This document shows positions 30,948-37,684 of a stretch of 37,684 bases of DNA, piece by piece. The notes beneath the pieces were generated by a model. The model was not told the origin of the DNA and made no database searches. It was given only the letters and a program-made list of their open reading frames with translations. How positions within the stretch are numbered: position 1 is the stretch's first letter; every line of letters starts with the position of its first letter. Both the position numbers and the translations under genes were made by a program. This stretch comes from Streptomyces longispororuber (lineage in GTDB: Bacteria; Actinomycetota; Actinomycetes; Streptomycetales; Streptomycetaceae): NCBI RefSeq assembly GCF_024448165.1, contig NZ_JAMOLN010000093.1, forward strand, positions 1-37,684, in the 5' to 3' direction.

Positions 30948-32360
30948 TCAGTGCCGCCCGGCCAGCCGGTCCGCGGTCTTCGCGAGGCGGGACGAGTCCG
31001 CCGTGTGCGTGGTCAGCTCGCGGCGGTCGGCCGCGTTGTACGTGGCGTACATGCCGTGCACGCCCAGCCAGCGCAGGGGTTCCGGCTCCCATTTGCGGAC
31101 CTTGTGGTTGACCCAGGGCAGCGTCGTCAGGTCCGTGGGGCCCGACTGGCCCGAGTCCTGCTGGACCAGGTCGCGCAGGGTCCGGGCGGCGAGGTTCGCG
31201 GTGGCGACGCCCGAGCCGACGTAGCCGCCCGCCCAGCCGAGGCCCGTCGAGCGGTCGAGGGTGACCGTGGCGCACCAGTCGCGCGGGACGCCGAGGACGC
31301 CGGACCAGCCGTGGTCCACCCGGACCCCGGCGAGCTGGGGGAAGAAGCGGGTCAGGATCTCGGTGAGGGCGGTGATCGTCTGCGGCTGGGTGCGGCCGTC
31401 GTTGTCCGTGCGCGAGCCGAAGCGGTACGGGACGCCCCGGCCGCCGAGCGCGATGCGGTCGTCGGCCGTGCGCTGCGCGTACATGTACGCGTGGGCCATG
31501 TCGCCCAGCGTCTCGCGGCCCTCCCAGCCGATCGACTCCCACTGGGCCGCCGTCAGCGGCTCCGTCGCGATCATCGACGAGTTCATCGGGAGCCAGGTGC
31601 GGCGCTGGCCCTTGAGCGACGCCGTGAAGCCCTCGGTGCAGCGCAGGACGTACGGGGCGCGGACCGTGCCGTAGGGAGTCACGGCGTGCTTGGGCTTGAT
31701 CTCCGTGACCGGGGTCGACTCGTGGATCGTCACCCCGAGCGCCTCGACCGCGCGGGCCAGGCCCTGGACCAGCTTCACCGGGTGCAGCCGGGCGCCGTGC
31801 GGGGTCCACGTCGAGCCGACCGCGCCCGCCACCCGGATCCGGTCCGCCGTCTCGCGGGCGCCGTGCAGCACCCGGTCCTTCTCGCCGTACGAGAGCTCCG
31901 CGGCGTGGAAGTCCTTCAGACGCGCCAACTGGGCCGGCGTGTAGGCGACTTCGAGGACGCCGCCGTGGTGGATGTCCGCGTCGATGCCCTCGGCGCGGGC
32001 GGTGTCGACGACCTCCGTCACCGTCTCGTTCATGGCCTGCTGGAGACGGACGGCCGCCTCGTGGCCGTGGAGCTTCGCGTAGCGGTCGCGGCCGGCGATG
32101 CCGTTGTAGAGCCAGCCGCCGTTGCGGCCGGAGGCGCCGTAGCCGCAGAACTTCTGCTCCAGGACCGTGATGCGCAGGAAGGGCGCGGCCTTCTTCAGGT
32201 AGTACGCCGTCCACAGTCCGGTGTAGCCGCCGCCGACGATGACGACGTCCGCGCTCGCGTCACCGGCGAGGGGCTCGCGCGCGACGGGGATGCCGTGCTG
32301 CGCGTACCAGAACGAGATGCCGCCGTTGACCGTCGCCGTCGCGTTGTTCGTGCTGCTCAT
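30948..32360 (-). CDS. FAD-dependent amine/amino-acid oxidase (DAO family)
   Basis: A 470-residue flavoenzyme. The FAD Rossmann motif is 'DVVIVGGGYTGLWTAYYL' (about residues 37-55), followed by 'LEQKFCGYGASGRNGGWLYN' (about 68-87). This Gly/Ser-Arg-Asn-Gly-Gly stretch is typical of the PuuB/gamma-glutamylputrescine-oxidase group of DAO proteins. The C-terminal nucleotide-binding part has 'HGWSGVLGVPRDWCATV' and 'GWAGGYVGSGVATANLAART'. The substrate is a secondary or polyamine-linked amine, not resolved further. ATG 32360 has TAACGT 8 nt upstream, possibly leaderless. It converges on the tRNA terminator. Confidence 0.9.
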   Translation of the reverse strand: MSSTNNATATVNGGISFWYAQHGIPVAREPLAGDASADVVIVGGGYTGLWTAYYLKKAAPFLRITVLEQKFCGYGASGRNGGWLYNGIAGRDRYAKLHGHEAAVRLQQAMNETVTEVVDTARAEGIDADIHHGGVLEVAYTPAQLARLKDFHAAELSYGEKDRVLHGARETADRIRVAGAVGSTWTPHGARLHPVKLVQGLARAVEALGVTIHESTPVTEIKPKHAVTPYGTVRAPYVLRCTEGFTASLKGQRRTWLPMNSSMIATEPLTAAQWESIGWEGRETLGDMAHAYMYAQRTADDRIALGGRGVPYRFGSRTDNDGRTQPQTITALTEILTRFFPQLAGVRVDHGWSGVLGVPRDWCATVTLDRSTGLGWAGGYVGSGVATANLAARTLRDLVQQDSGQSGPTDLTTLPWVNHKVRKWEPEPLRWLGVHGMYATYNAADRRELTTHTADSSRLAKTADRLAGRH

Positions 32361-32368
32361 GGCGGTGG

Positions 32369-32374
32369 ACGTTA
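32369..32374 (-). promoter_or_regulatory. Possible -10 box of a leaderless promoter (amine oxidase)
   Basis: TAACGT on the minus strand lies 8 nt before the ATG at 32360. The gap is one or two nt longer than at the other leaderless genes here, so the call is weaker. Confidence 0.35.
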
Positions 32375-32442
32375 CTGGGAGGGAGGGGGTTCGCGGCAGG
32401 GGGGAGAGGGCGTTGGTCCCGGTGGATCGGGCCGTTCGGCGC

Positions 32443-32471
32443 TTCGCCGGGGGTGGGCGAGTGCGTAGTTT
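32443..32471 (+). promoter_or_regulatory. Promoter of the DsbA-like lipoprotein gene
   Basis: TTCGCC (32443-32448), a 17-nt spacer and TAGTTT (32466-32471) give a reasonable vegetative promoter. The leader to the ATG at 32513 is about 35 nt. Confidence 0.45.
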
Positions 32472-32512
32472 GAGGGGATCTGATCGGTTCAGGAAGGTTC
32501 TGGGGTGCTGGC

Positions 32513-33253
32513 ATGAGGCGCGCGATACGTGGCAGGGGGCGCGGTGCGGGAGCGGCCGTCGTCGTGATGGGCCTCGGGGCGGTGCTCGCCGCCTGTTCGT
32601 CGGGGACGCCGAAGGCGGCCGGCTCCGCCGGCAGCGGCACCGTCGCCGAGGTACGGGCCGTCGCCGACTCCGGGACGCTCGCCGGTCTGCCCGCCCGGGT
32701 GGACGGCGCCGCGATCACGGTCGGCGAGCAGGACGCGCCGCACACGGTGAAGGTGTACGAGGACGCGCGCTGCCCCTACTGCAAGAAGTTCGAGGAGGGC
32801 GGGGCGCGGGCGCTGACGCAGTCCGTGGCGAGCGGCGACGTGAAGATCGAGTACACGATCGCCTCGTTCCTCGACGGCAACCTCGGCGGCTCCGGCTCGG
32901 TGAACGCCGCGAACGCACTGCGCGCCTCGGTCGACGCCGGGAAGTTCCCCGAGTTCCACGCCGCCGTCTTCGCCAACCAGCCGGACGACGAGTCGCAGGA
33001 CGCGTACACGAACGCCTTCCTGCTGAAGATCGCCGGCAAGGTCGACGGGTTGCGCTCGACCGCCTTCGACGAGGCCGTGAACGGCGGCGCGTACGAGAAG
33101 TGGGTCGGCGACGCGATGCAGGCGTTCCGGGACGACGGGATGCAGGGCACGCCGACCGTCCTGATCGACGGGAAGAAGGCGGGCGGCGGCGAGGACGCCA
33201 TGTACGGGAAGGCGTCGTTCGCGGCGGTCCTGAAGGACGCCGGGATCTCCTAG
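32513..33253 (+). CDS. DsbA-family thioredoxin-fold lipoprotein
   Basis: A 246-residue exported protein. It has an Arg-rich n-region, a hydrophobic segment and a lipobox 'VLAAC' with Cys28. The thioredoxin fold begins at about residue 68, with the active site 'CPYC' at Cys87-Cys90 and the cis-proline loop 'GTPTV' near residue 216. Between them is an inserted helical domain ('FLDGNLGGSGSVNAANALRA', 'FHAAVFANQPDDESQDAYTN'). CPYC is the DsbA/DsbG-like pair, so it should oxidise or isomerise disulfides in secreted proteins. ATG 32513 is close to a G-rich site. Its stop TAG shares the CTAG palindrome with the convergent rhomboid-like gene. Confidence 0.93.
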   Translation: MRRAIRGRGRGAGAAVVVMGLGAVLAACSSGTPKAAGSAGSGTVAEVRAVADSGTLAGLPARVDGAAITVGEQDAPHTVKVYEDARCPYCKKFEEGGARALTQSVASGDVKIEYTIASFLDGNLGGSGSVNAANALRASVDAGKFPEFHAAVFANQPDDESQDAYTNAFLLKIAGKVDGLRSTAFDEAVNGGAYEKWVGDAMQAFRDDGMQGTPTVLIDGKKAGGGEDAMYGKASFAAVLKDAGIS

Positions 33254-33903
33254 GGCCTGTCGGGGGTCCGGCGCAGGGCGCGCACCGGGTTCCACGCCTC
33301 GCCCGCGTCCCGGACGAACGGGAAGCAGGCCAGGCCGATCAGGACCGACGTGAAGTGGCCGAGGTCCGTGAACGTGCGGCCGGTGACGAGCGGACTCCCG
33401 TAGATCACCAGCACCATCGCCAGGTAGAGGTATCGCCACGGCGCGCTGATCCGGTAGGTGAGGACCGCGACGACGCCCGCCAGGGCGTAACTGACGCCCA
33501 CATCAAGGGTGTTCACCGACGACGGCGGGGCGTGGCCGTGCCGGATCGCCCACAGCAGGGCGCCCTCGCTGATCAGTGTCGCCAGGACGTGCGCGGCCGC
33601 GGCGACCGCGAGCCAGCGCAGCGTGCCGAGCCAGCGCTCCGCCTGCGCGTGGAAGACGGTGTAGAGCACCGCGTAAGGCCACCAGGTGGCGCCGTCGATC
33701 CAGAACGCCGAGGAGACCAGGACCCGCATCGGGTTCTGCGACAGTTCGTGCAGGTTCGTGGAGCGCTGGCGCAGGAACTCCTCCTCGAACTCCGGGCTCA
33801 TGTGGTGCACGGCGACCGTCGTGACGAAGAGCGCGGCCAGCCAGACGTACGTGCCCGGAGCGCTGCGGACGTAGGCGCCCACGCGGCGGAGAAAATGGTG
33901 CAT
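33250..33903 (-). CDS. Rhomboid-like integral membrane protein
   Basis: A 217-residue membrane protein with about six hydrophobic segments. It looks like a rhomboid: Ser138 in 'LDVGVSYALAG' sits where the catalytic GxSx motif should be and His183 in 'TDLGHFTSVLIGLA' where the second catalytic residue should be. 'AERWLGTLRWLAVAAAAHVL' (with His105) fits the helix 2 region. 'ATWWPYAVLYTVFHAQ' matches the L1-like loop. Many actinomycete members are called rhomboid-like without proof of protease activity, and the Gly after the Ser is replaced by Tyr here. ATG 33903 is the natural start; the long upstream frame is antisense to the kinase gene. Confidence 0.85.
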   Translation of the reverse strand: MHHFLRRVGAYVRSAPGTYVWLAALFVTTVAVHHMSPEFEEEFLRQRSTNLHELSQNPMRVLVSSAFWIDGATWWPYAVLYTVFHAQAERWLGTLRWLAVAAAAHVLATLISEGALLWAIRHGHAPPSSVNTLDVGVSYALAGVVAVLTYRISAPWRYLYLAMVLVIYGSPLVTGRTFTDLGHFTSVLIGLACFPFVRDAGEAWNPVRALRRTPDRP

Positions 33904-33923
33904 GGTCGATTCAGGCACGCCGG

Positions 33924-33929
33924 TAGGGT
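33924..33929 (+). promoter_or_regulatory. -10 box of a probable leaderless promoter (APH-like kinase)
   Basis: TAGGGT lies 7 nt before the GTG at 33937, separated by CGGCGGC. The whole divergent gap to the rhomboid-like gene is only 33 bp. Confidence 0.5.
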
Positions 33930-33936
33930 CGGCGGC

Positions 33937-34836
33937 GTGATCGACATTCCGGGCGGATTGATTGAGTCGCAGTACGAGTTCGCGGGGGAGGCGGGCCGGG
34001 CGTTCATCGCGGGGCTGCCGGGCCGCGTCGAGGAGTTCGTCGAGCGGTGGGGGCTGACGGTCGACGGGCCGCCGATGCACGGGATGGCCGCGCTGGTGCT
34101 GCCCGTGGTGCGGGCGGCGGACGGGGTGCCGGCCGTCGTGAAGTTCCAGGTGCTCGACGAGGAGACCGAGGGCGAGCCCGTCGCGCTGCGGCGGTGGGAC
34201 GGCGACGGGGCGGTGCGGCTCCTCGACCACGACGACGCCACCGGCACGATGCTGCTCGAACGGCTGGACGCCGGGCGGATGTTGAGCGTCGTGGAGGACT
34301 CCCGCAAGGCCGTCCTCGTCATCGCCGAACTGCTCGCCCGGCTCACCGCAGGGCCCGCGCCGGCCGGCCTGCGGCGCCTCTCCGACATCGCGGCCCGGAT
34401 GCTGGCGGACGTGCCGGACGCGCTGCCGCGGATCGCCGACCCGGCGCACCGGCGCACCGTCGCGGACTGCGCGGCGGCCGTCCGGGAGGTCGTGGGCGAG
34501 GCCGGGGACCGGATGCTGCACTGGGACCTGCACTTCGAGAACGTGCTGGCCCCGCGGGCGGACAGTGGCCGGGAGCCGTGGCTGGCGATCGACCCGAAGC
34601 CGCTCGCGGGCGACCCGGGCTTCGACCTGTGGCCCGCCCTCGACAACCGCTTCGAGCCGGACGAGGTGGTCTGGCGGTTCGACGCGATGACGGACGTGCT
34701 GGGCCTCGACCGGGACCGGGCGCGGGCCTGGACGCTCGGCCGGGTGCTGCAGAACGCGCTGTGGGACGTCGAGGACGGGCGGGCGCTGTCGGCCGACGGC
34801 ATGGAGATCGCGCGGCGGCTGGCCACCCGCCGGTGA
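33937..34836 (+). CDS. Aminoglycoside/hydroxyurea-type phosphotransferase-like kinase
   Basis: A 299-residue protein-kinase-fold phosphotransferase of the APH(6)/hydroxyurea kinase group. Evidence is the ATP-binding Lys region 'VPAVVKFQVLDEETEGEPVA', the 'TGTMLLERLDAGRML' hinge, the catalytic Brenner loop 'LHWDLHFENVLA' (HxDxxxxN), and the metal-binding 'AIDPKPLAGDPGFDLWP' that corresponds to DFG. Relatives inactivate streptomycin or hydroxyurea; the real substrate of this chromosomal copy is unknown. GTG 33937 begins the fold. A -10-like TAGGGT 7 nt upstream marks a leaderless start. Confidence 0.9.
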   Translation: MIDIPGGLIESQYEFAGEAGRAFIAGLPGRVEEFVERWGLTVDGPPMHGMAALVLPVVRAADGVPAVVKFQVLDEETEGEPVALRRWDGDGAVRLLDHDDATGTMLLERLDAGRMLSVVEDSRKAVLVIAELLARLTAGPAPAGLRRLSDIAARMLADVPDALPRIADPAHRRTVADCAAAVREVVGEAGDRMLHWDLHFENVLAPRADSGREPWLAIDPKPLAGDPGFDLWPALDNRFEPDEVVWRFDAMTDVLGLDRDRARAWTLGRVLQNALWDVEDGRALSADGMEIARRLATRR

Positions 34837-34852
34837 CGTGGGCGGCCCGCGT

Positions 34853-34858
34853 TAATCT
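34853..34858 (+). promoter_or_regulatory. -10 box of a probable leaderless promoter (GNAT gene)
   Basis: TAATCT lies 6 nt before the ATG at 34865. The intervening GCGCAC cannot be a ribosome-binding site. Confidence 0.55.
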
Positions 34859-34864
34859 GCGCAC

Positions 34865-35338
34865 ATGATCCGTGACGCCACCTCCGCAGACATTCCCGTC
34901 ATCCACGCCATGGTCCGTGAACTCGCCGACTACGAGAAGGCGTTGGACGAGGCGCGGGCCACCGAGGAGCAGCTGCGGGACGCGCTGTTCGGGGAGCGGC
35001 CCGCGGCCTTCGCGCACATCGCCGAGGACGACACCACCGGCGAACCGGTCGGCTTCGCGCTCTGGTTCCTGAACTTCTCCACGTGGCGCGGCGTCCACGG
35101 GATCTACCTGGAGGACCTGTACGTACGCCCCGAGGCGCGCGGCGGCGGCCACGGGAAGGCCCTGCTGACCGAGCTGGCCCGGATCTGCGTGCAGCGCGGG
35201 TACGAGCGCCTGGAGTGGTCCGTCCTGAACTGGAACGAGCCGTCCATCGCCTTCTACCGCTCGCTCGGCGCGAAGCCGCAGGACGAGTGGACGGTGTTCC
35301 GGCTGACCGACGAGGCGCTGAACAGCCTCGGGGGGTAA
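34865..35338 (+). CDS. GNAT N-acetyltransferase, spermidine/diamine-acetyltransferase-like
   Basis: A 157-residue GNAT enzyme transferring acetyl from acetyl-CoA to an amine. The CoA loop is 'ARGGGHGKALL' at about 92-102 (R/Q-x-x-G-x-G/A). 'HGIYLEDLYVRPE' precedes it, and 'YERLEWSVLNWNEPSIAFYR' is the motif B region. This LED-LYV and W-x-V-L-x-W-N-E-P sequence is characteristic of the SSAT (spermidine/spermine N1-acetyltransferase, also thialysine) subgroup. It lies 28 bp after the APH-like kinase but has its own probable leaderless promoter. Polyamine acetylation is the leading guess. Confidence 0.92.
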   Translation: MIRDATSADIPVIHAMVRELADYEKALDEARATEEQLRDALFGERPAAFAHIAEDDTTGEPVGFALWFLNFSTWRGVHGIYLEDLYVRPEARGGGHGKALLTELARICVQRGYERLEWSVLNWNEPSIAFYRSLGAKPQDEWTVFRLTDEALNSLGG

Positions 35339-35343
35339 GGGAG

Positions 35344-36357
35344 TTACGGCTCCAGGACCACCTTGCCCGTGGTGCCGCGCGTCTCCAGCGTGTGGTGCGC
35401 GGTCGCGGCCTCGGTGAGGGGAAAGCGGTGGACGGCCGGGCGCAGGACGGAGCGGGCGGCCAGGTCGAGGGCGGCCAGTTCGAGGGTGCGGATCGGGTTG
35501 TCGCCGCCCGCCCGCCGCATCATCGGCGGGCCGAGGACCTCCACCTGGGTGAGGCCGCGGCGGGTGCGCTCGGCCTCGTCCAGGAGCTGCGGGCCGGGGT
35601 CGCCGCCGATGCCGTCGGCGGACCAGCCGAAGATCAGGTGCTGTCCGCCGGGGCCGAGCAGGTCGAGGGCGGCGCGGGCCGCGGGTCCGCCGACCCCGTC
35701 GAACAGGACGGTGCCGCGCAGGCCGCGTGCGTCGAGGAACTCCCGTGCCGTGTCCGCCCAGCCGGGGTCCTTGTAGTCGAGGGCCAGGTCCGCGCCGTTC
35801 CGCGCGACCTGGGCCGTCTTCTCGGGGCCGCCGGCGAGGCCGATGACGGTGCCGCCCGCGTGCTTCACGTACTGGACGACGAGCGTGCCGATGCCGCCCG
35901 CCGCGGCCGGGACGATCGCGACCGTGTCCGGGGTGACCTCGGCGAAGTTGAGGATGCCGACCGTGGTGCGGCCGGTGCCGATCATGGCGACGGCCTGGGC
36001 CGCGTCCAGGTTCGCCGGGATCTCGTGGAGGCGGGCGGCGTCCGCGACGGCCAGCTCGGCGTAGCCGCCGGGCGTGAAGCCCAGGTGGACGACGACCTGC
36101 TTGCCGAGCCAGGACGGGTCGGTGCCGGGGCCGAGCGACTCCACGGTGCCCGCGACCTCGCGGCCGGGGATCGTGGGCAGGTCGGGGAGCCGGGGCAGCG
36201 GGCCCTGGATGCCCTGGCGGACCGCGGTGTCCAGTAGATGCACGCCCGCGGCCGCCACCGCTATGCGGACCTGGCCGGGGCCGGGCTCGGGGTCGTCGGT
36301 CTTCTCGTACGTGAGGTTCTCGGCCGGGCCGAAGGCGTGCAGGCGGATGGCGTGCAT
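35344..36357 (-). CDS. Zinc-independent quinone oxidoreductase (MDR family)
   Basis: A 337-residue medium-chain dehydrogenase/reductase of the QOR type. The GroES-like half has 'VRIAVAAAGVHLLDTAVRQG' and 'IPGREVAGTVESLGPG', without the Cys/His zinc ligands of alcohol dehydrogenases. The Rossmann half has 'VPAAAGGIGTLVVQYVKHAG' and 'VIGLAGGPEKTA' for NADPH. It would reduce quinones or enones one carbonyl at a time. ATG 36357 follows GGGGAGC. It lies 60 bp downstream of the FAD oxidoreductase on the same strand, probably in one operon, and converges on the GNAT gene with 5 bp between the ends. Confidence 0.93.
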   Translation of the reverse strand: MHAIRLHAFGPAENLTYEKTDDPEPGPGQVRIAVAAAGVHLLDTAVRQGIQGPLPRLPDLPTIPGREVAGTVESLGPGTDPSWLGKQVVVHLGFTPGGYAELAVADAARLHEIPANLDAAQAVAMIGTGRTTVGILNFAEVTPDTVAIVPAAAGGIGTLVVQYVKHAGGTVIGLAGGPEKTAQVARNGADLALDYKDPGWADTAREFLDARGLRGTVLFDGVGGPAARAALDLLGPGGQHLIFGWSADGIGGDPGPQLLDEAERTRRGLTQVEVLGPPMMRRAGGDNPIRTLELAALDLAARSVLRPAVHRFPLTEAATAHHTLETRGTTGKVVLEP

Positions 36358-36416
36358 GGGCGCTCCCCGTGGTGCGTCTGTCGTGCCGTGCGTTCGTGTG
36401 CCGCCAGTCTTCGACC

Positions 36417-37601
36417 TCAAGCGCGGTTGAGGTCAAGGCCCGGCAGGCGGACGCCGGACCGCAGCGCGAGCGTCGTCGCCTCGATCGCGCTGGTGAAGGA
36501 GACCTCGGACAGGACGCCGGGGGCCGCCACCATGTCGCCCGCCAGATAGACGCCGTCGCCCCGGTCGATCGCGGGCCGGTCGCGCCAGGTCGTGCCGGGC
36601 CGGTCGAGCGCGCCGGTGCGGCCCTTGGCGACCGCGTCGCGACGCCAGGTCAGCCGGTCCCGCCAGCCGGGCAGCGCCAGGTCGAGGAGGCGGTCGGCGC
36701 GGGCCGACCCGGCGGCCTTCGACTCGTGCGGGGCGAGCGGGACCTGGCCCTGGACCAGGCTCTCGCCGCGCGGGGCGAGCGACCTGTCCTGCGCCGTGAA
36801 CCGCTCGATCCAGGCCGGGAAGTCGATCCCGGAGACCGCGAAGGCGTCGCCGCGGCGGCTGCGCACGGCCAGGTCGACCAGCGTCGTACGGCCGCTGTCC
36901 CAGCCGAGGGAGTCGTCGCGCAGGAGGCGGCGGGCCGCGTCCAGAGACGTGGCGACGACCGTCGGGGTGCCGGTGGGCACGGTGTCGAGCCGGGCGCAGG
37001 TCTCCACGCGCACGCCCAGGTTCCAGGCGCGGGCCGCCATCCGGTCGATGACCGACGACCAGCCGCCGGCCGGGTAGTGCGCCTCGGGCGGGAGCTTGGC
37101 GGTGCGGCGCAGGCGTTCCTGCACGAAGCGGGCGGAGAGCGCTCCCGGGTCGTGGTGGAAGAGCGCGACCGCCGTGTAGTGGGCGGCGGCGCGGGCGCCT
37201 TCCGGGCCGACGATGCGGGCGGCCCAGGTGGTGAAGTCCTCGTCGACCGGGGCGGCTTCGGGCCGGTGCCGGAGCAGCCGCAGGAGCGCGAGGGGCGGGG
37301 TGCGGCGCAGTGCGCCGTCGCGGTGGAAGCGCAGCCGGGCGCCCTCAAGGGGAGGGATCGGCGCGAGCGGTCCGAGCAGGTCGCGCCGGCGCAGCCAGGT
37401 CCAGTGCGGGCCGCCGTTGTAGAGGGCGTGCGGGCCTTCGTGGGTGCGGTACGGGGCTTCGGCGGTGCGGGCGCGGCCGCCGAGGGTGTGGTGGGCCTCG
37501 TAGAGGGTGACGCGGGCGCCGGCCTCCGCGGCGGTGACCGCGGCGGTGAGGCCGGCGAAGCCGCCGCCGATGACGGTGAGGTCGGGGGTGCTGCGGGGCA
37601 T
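36417..37601 (-). CDS. FAD-dependent amine oxidase / phytoene-desaturase-like protein
   Basis: A 394-residue flavoprotein with the N-terminal dinucleotide-binding signature 'DLTVIGGGFAGLTAAVTAAE' (about 7-27) followed by 'YEAHHTLGGRARTAEAP' (GG-doublet, about 34-50). The C-terminal FAD motif is 'GVYLAGDMVAAPGVLSEVSF'. This is the NAD(P)/FAD amine-oxidase/carotenoid-desaturase-like family; the substrate is unknown. It is shorter than a true phytoene desaturase (about 490-500), which argues against that reaction. ATG 37601 follows AGGAG at good spacing. The quinone oxidoreductase follows after 60 bp. Nothing else is readable in the remaining 83 bp to the window edge. Confidence 0.9.
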   Translation of the reverse strand: MPRSTPDLTVIGGGFAGLTAAVTAAEAGARVTLYEAHHTLGGRARTAEAPYRTHEGPHALYNGGPHWTWLRRRDLLGPLAPIPPLEGARLRFHRDGALRRTPPLALLRLLRHRPEAAPVDEDFTTWAARIVGPEGARAAAHYTAVALFHHDPGALSARFVQERLRRTAKLPPEAHYPAGGWSSVIDRMAARAWNLGVRVETCARLDTVPTGTPTVVATSLDAARRLLRDDSLGWDSGRTTLVDLAVRSRRGDAFAVSGIDFPAWIERFTAQDRSLAPRGESLVQGQVPLAPHESKAAGSARADRLLDLALPGWRDRLTWRRDAVAKGRTGALDRPGTTWRDRPAIDRGDGVYLAGDMVAAPGVLSEVSFTSAIEATTLALRSGVRLPGLDLNRA

Positions 37602-37684
37602 GGTCGCTCCTGCCTGTGCGGGCGTCTGTGGTGCGTGGTGCGCTCTCACGGATACGACGGCCGGGCGGGGCCCGAATGTGACAT

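Noticed and set aside
32239..34836. 865-codon plus-strand frame across 32.2-34.8 kb
   Set aside because: It crosses the amine oxidase, DsbA-like and rhomboid-like genes. Only the part from 33937 codes, for the APH-like kinase.

Overview
The window is chromosomal DNA from a Streptomyces or a very close relative. The sequence is GC-rich throughout, with G or C in most third codon positions. GTG starts are frequent and TTG is used once. The gene content is typical of the genus: mycothiol glycosyltransferase MshA, the multiple-sugar ATPase MsiK, CarD, a PhoU/PhoR-PhoP locus, a receiver-PP2C phosphatase and many Tat or lipoprotein signal sequences. From memory (not checked here) the central order matches a conserved block of the Streptomyces chromosome arm-proximal core. 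I see no integrase, transposase, CRISPR array or prophage genes.

Layout. (1) 1-2700: an ECF sigma factor coupled to a downstream gene cut by the window edge, a MmyB-type XRE regulator divergent from a flavodoxin-fold NAD(P)H oxidoreductase, and a short relic of a short-chain dehydrogenase. (2) 2675-7081: a small XRE regulator behind a perfect 28-bp dyad, an HbhA-like Ala/Lys-rich protein, a DUF2516 membrane protein, a receiver-PP2C phosphatase and a secreted NlpC/P60 peptidase. (3) 7239-14626: a methyltransferase divergent from mshA-ybjN, a Tat-exported beta-helix protein, two coupled small hypotheticals, an MFS exporter divergent from gpmA. (4) 14720-16831: a secreted propeller-like protein, a chloramphenicol-phosphotransferase-like kinase and a small protein with nine cysteines. 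(5) 16896-19716: phoU divergent from phoR-phoP (senX3-regX3) with a PHO box between them. (6) 19832-26130: a lipoprotein, carD, ispD-ispF, a PPOX-class flavin/F420 protein, cysS and rlmB. (7) 26223-30883: a DoxX-domain protein with long disordered ends, a sugar nucleotidyltransferase, a small membrane protein, msiK and tRNA-Thr(TGT). (8) 30948-37601: a FAD amine oxidase, a DsbA-like lipoprotein, a rhomboid-like protein, an APH-like kinase, a GNAT acetyltransferase, a quinone oxidoreductase and a second FAD oxidoreductase.

Most of the window is housekeeping: redox buffering (MshA), glycolysis (GpmA), isoprenoid precursors (IspD, IspF), translation (CysS, RlmB, tRNA-Thr), rRNA/housekeeping transcription (CarD), phosphate sensing (PhoU/PhoR/PhoP) and energising of sugar ABC importers (MsiK). 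Convergent genes are usually separated by strong symmetrical hairpins that can stop transcription from both sides.

The points most worth a second look are: the short Cys-rich protein at 16667-16831 between a CPT-like kinase and phoU; the unusually consistent leaderless-start signature (TANNNT placed 6-8 nt before the start codon, no Shine-Dalgarno) at about ten genes; the dehydrogenase relic at 2595-2650; the perfect dyad at 2675-2702; a dre-like site upstream of msiK; and two convergent genes that end on one shared CTAG.
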